A program made the translations under genes and the position numbers. From Duganella radicis (GTDB lineage Bacteria; Pseudomonadota; Gammaproteobacteria; Burkholderiales; Burkholderiaceae_D): a stretch of 64,000 bases of DNA. Under the pieces are notes generated by a model. It saw nothing but the letters and a program-made list of their open reading frames with translations. It was not told the origin of the DNA and made no database searches. The stretch lies in NCBI RefSeq assembly GCF_009720825.1, contig NZ_WNKY01000002.1:124001-188000 (forward strand). Direction: 5' to 3'. This document shows positions 61,945-64,000 of this stretch, piece after piece; within the stretch, counting starts at the first letter, position 1; each line of letters begins with the position of its first letter.

Positions 61945-61983
61945 CATATTCGCACGAAGTGAATGATAATGATTTACATTCTC
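61941..61983 (+). promoter_or_regulatory. Fur-controlled promoter of the TonB siderophore receptor
   Basis: TTGACA (61941-61946), 18 bp, GATAAT (61965-61970). The Fur box GATAATGATTTACATTCTC (61965-61983, 15 of 19 consensus positions) covers the -10. The -35 overlaps the stop codon of the RraA-family gene. This gives the receptor its own iron-repressed start. Confidence 0.8.
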
Positions 61984-62005
61984 ATTCCATCATCAAGGAG
62001 TTGCC

Positions 62006-64000
62006 GTGCAGTCGTACCACGCGATACCGTTCAAACACCGTCCGCTGCTTGCGGCCATGCTGCTGGCCATGGCCGCGCAGGCGCAGGCCGACACTGGCGC
62101 CGCTGAGATGCCGGCCGGCGAGGCCGTCATCATTTCCGCCTCGCGCGCCAATCTCGAAGCGGAAAAGGCGCCGCAGACGGTGGTGGTCATCGGCAAGGAC
62201 GAGATCGAACAGCAACTGACGTTGTCGACCAACTCATCGGACGTGCTGAGCAACATCCTGCCCTCCTACACCCCGAGCCGGGGCAAGATGAACGGTTCCG
62301 GCGAAACCCTGCGCGGGCGCACGCCGCTGATCCTGATCGACGGCGTGCCGCAGTCCAACCCGGTGCGCCCGACCGGCCGCGAAGCGCACACCATCGACTA
62401 CGCGATGGTGGAGCGGATTGAAATCATCCAGGGCCCGAACGCCATCAACGGCCTGGGCGCGACTGGCGGCACCATCAACATCGTCACCCGGCGCCCGGAA
62501 AAAGGCACGGTGAACCAGCATATCGACGTGCAGGTGACCGCACCCACCAGCGGCATCGAGGGCGAAACCCTGAATTACAAGACCACCTACCGGGTCGACG
62601 GCCGCCTCGACAAGCTGGATTATCTGTTCTCGGCCGGTTACGAGGACCAAGGCCTGTACCTGGACGGCAAAGGCCGAAGCATCGGCGTCGACGTCACCCA
62701 GGGCGACCTGATGGATTCGCGCAGCTACGACATCCTGGCCAAGCTGGGTTATCGCCCGGACAGCCAGCAAAAGCTGCAATTCTCGCTCAACCGCTACCGC
62801 ATCAAGTCCAAGGCCAGCTATGTCGGCGTGGCCGGCAACCGCGCGCTGGGCATTCCGTCCACCTCGCGCGAAGGCACGCCCCCCGGCACCCCGGCGTGGA
62901 ACGACGCCTGGACCGCCAGCGCCAGCTACAACCACTACGACCTGGCCGGCATGGAGCTGTCCGCCATGGTCTATCACCAGCAATTCGTCGGCCTGTTTGG
63001 CGCCGACAACTCGGCCACCTTCCAGGACGTGCGCATCGCGCCGCGCGGCACGCTGTACGACCAGTCGCGCGCGGTGGCCTTCAAGTACGGCAGCAAGGTC
63101 GGCCTGACCAAGGCCGGCCTGCTGGACGGCCGCCTGAAACTGACCGCCGGCTTCGACACCCTGATCGACGAGGGCAAGCAGGACATGTACGGCACCGGCC
63201 GCACCTTCGTGCCGGAATCCAAATACCGCAATCTGTCGCTGTTCGTGCAGGGCGAATACAAGCTGCTCGACAGCCTCACCCTGCACGCCGGCCTGCGCCG
63301 CGAGAACGCCGACCTCAAGGTCGACACCTACCGCACGCTGGCGGCCTATAACAACACGCTGGTGGAAGGCGGCAAGATCAAGTTTAATGAAACGCTGTCC
63401 AACATCGGACTGGTGTTCAACCCGGTGCACGATGTGACGCTCTACGCCAGCTATTCGGAAGGCTTCGGCCTGCCCGACATCGGCCGCACGCTGCGCTCGA
63501 TTAACACCCCCGGCCAGAGCATCGCCAAGCTGCGCAGCCTGGAACCCATCCTGACCGACGGTGTGGAGGTAGGCACGCGCGTGCGCAAGGGCGACTGGGA
63601 GCTCGATGCCGCCTACTACCGCTCGGATTCGGACTTCGGCACGCGTATCGTTTCGGTCAACGGCGTGTTTGCGATGGCGCGCGAGAAGACCCGGCTGGAA
63701 GGCTACGACGCCAGCGCCAGCTACCGTTTCAACAAGGCGCACCGCGCCAGCCTGGCCTACGCCTACACCAAGGGCCGCTACGACAGCAATGCCGACGGCA
63801 GCCTGGACGCCCGGCTCGATGGTCTGAACGTGGCGCCCAATCGCGTGATCGCCACCTGGAACGCCAGCTGGAACGACATGCTGTCGTCGCTGCTGCAAGT
63901 GCAGCACGCCTTCCACCAGCGCTTTGACGATCCGGCCAAGGAATTCAGCGGCTACACGCTGGCCGACGCATCCCTCAACTACAAGCTGGACAAGGGTGCG
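62006..64000 (+). CDS. TonB-dependent siderophore receptor (3' end outside window)
   Basis: A GTG at 62006, six bases after AAGGAG, opens a frame that stays open to the window edge (665 codons). The signal peptide reads QSYHAIPFKHRPLLAAMLLAMAAQAQA. The plug domain follows (VVVIGKDEIEQQ, SDVLSNILPSYTPSRG, PLILIDGVPQSNPVRP, IEIIQGPNAINGLGATGGTINIVTRR), then barrel strands (VTLYASYSEGFGLPDIG, LEPILTDGVEVGTRVRKGDWELD). These are the features of ferric-siderophore receptors, and the Fur promoter supports iron uptake. It probably imports the ferric form of the compound made by the operon before it. Confidence 0.92.
   Translation, partial: MQSYHAIPFKHRPLLAAMLLAMAAQAQADTGAAEMPAGEAVIISASRANLEAEKAPQTVVVIGKDEIEQQLTLSTNSSDVLSNILPSYTPSRGKMNGSGETLRGRTPLILIDGVPQSNPVRPTGREAHTIDYAMVERIEIIQGPNAINGLGATGGTINIVTRRPEKGTVNQHIDVQVTAPTSGIEGETLNYKTTYRVDGRLDKLDYLFSAGYEDQGLYLDGKGRSIGVDVTQGDLMDSRSYDILAKLGYRPDSQQKLQFSLNRYRIKSKASYVGVAGNRALGIPSTSREGTPPGTPAWNDAWTASASYNHYDLAGMELSAMVYHQQFVGLFGADNSATFQDVRIAPRGTLYDQSRAVAFKYGSKVGLTKAGLLDGRLKLTAGFDTLIDEGKQDMYGTGRTFVPESKYRNLSLFVQGEYKLLDSLTLHAGLRRENADLKVDTYRTLAAYNNTLVEGGKIKFNETLSNIGLVFNPVHDVTLYASYSEGFGLPDIGRTLRSINTPGQSIAKLRSLEPILTDGVEVGTRVRKGDWELDAAYYRSDSDFGTRIVSVNGVFAMAREKTRLEGYDASASYRFNKAHRASLAYAYTKGRYDSNADGSLDARLDGLNVAPNRVIATWNASWNDMLSSLLQVQHAFHQRFDDPAKEFSGYTLADASLNYKLDKGA

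Overview
The window is GC-rich, dense bacterial chromosome. Gene content points to a betaproteobacterium, most likely Burkholderiales and probably Oxalobacteraceae (Duganella/Massilia-like). The basis is a CheV protein, a LytS/LytTR pair, an oxidative pentose pathway, a YtfQ-type sugar importer and large TonB receptors. That placement is inference from gene content; no rRNA gene is present.

Layout. (1) 1-4850: housekeeping genes (C26 amidotransferase end, periplasmic binding protein, YbdK-like ligase, Kef-type antiporter, S-formylglutathione hydrolase, DJ-1/PfpI protein). (2) 5009-9140: a visibly AT-richer block of eight small plus-strand units. Each is followed by a decayed copy of one short motif close to CGGCCAAGARCGGCC, and a further copy precedes the first. 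Several products resemble immunity-type proteins and one unit is a pseudogene, so it reads as a gene-cassette-like array. (3) 9225-22094: cheV, tRNA-Gly(GCC), a CPA1 antiporter, a LytS-type kinase/LytTR regulator/DUF3857 operon, an acyltransferase, a penicillin acylase, a MarR-GNAT fusion, a GAF plus degenerate receiver pair, and a small four-helix Cys-rich protein.

(4) 22104-48890, all minus strand: a complete L-arabinan/L-arabinose utilisation locus. It has an outer-membrane receptor, four GH43 enzymes, GH51, GH97, GH127, a YtfQRT/YjfF-type ABC importer, a GPH symporter, an aldose epimerase, and enzymes of the non-phosphorylating route to 2-oxoglutarate (SDR, IlvD/Edd dehydratase, FAH-type dehydratase, semialdehyde dehydrogenase). 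No lactonase is seen. A GbpR-like LysR regulator sits at the far end. Three operon promoters (28741-28806, 42672-42737, 48950-49015) share one 66-bp architecture: a palindrome ATATC-N6-GATAT (ATACC in the third), 20 nt, TTGG-type -35, 18 nt, TAGTAT/TAAGAT -10. The palindrome is centred near -65, the usual place for a LysR activator. A fourth copy lies just upstream of the LysR gene. This links the scattered operons to one regulator.

(5) 49064-64000, plus strand: a siderophore locus with a Fur box, an ECF sigma factor, a FecR-like stub of 69 residues, and a nine-gene tightly overlapping operon. Its core has the achromobactin gene set (NIS synthetase, decarboxylase, aminotransferase, MFS exporter, NIS synthetase, HpcH-type citrate synthase, NIS synthetase). 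It is bracketed by two genes I do not associate with achromobactin: a degenerate ATP-grasp protein at the head and an RraA-family protein lacking the usual Arg at the tail. A Fur-controlled TonB receptor follows and runs off the window end.
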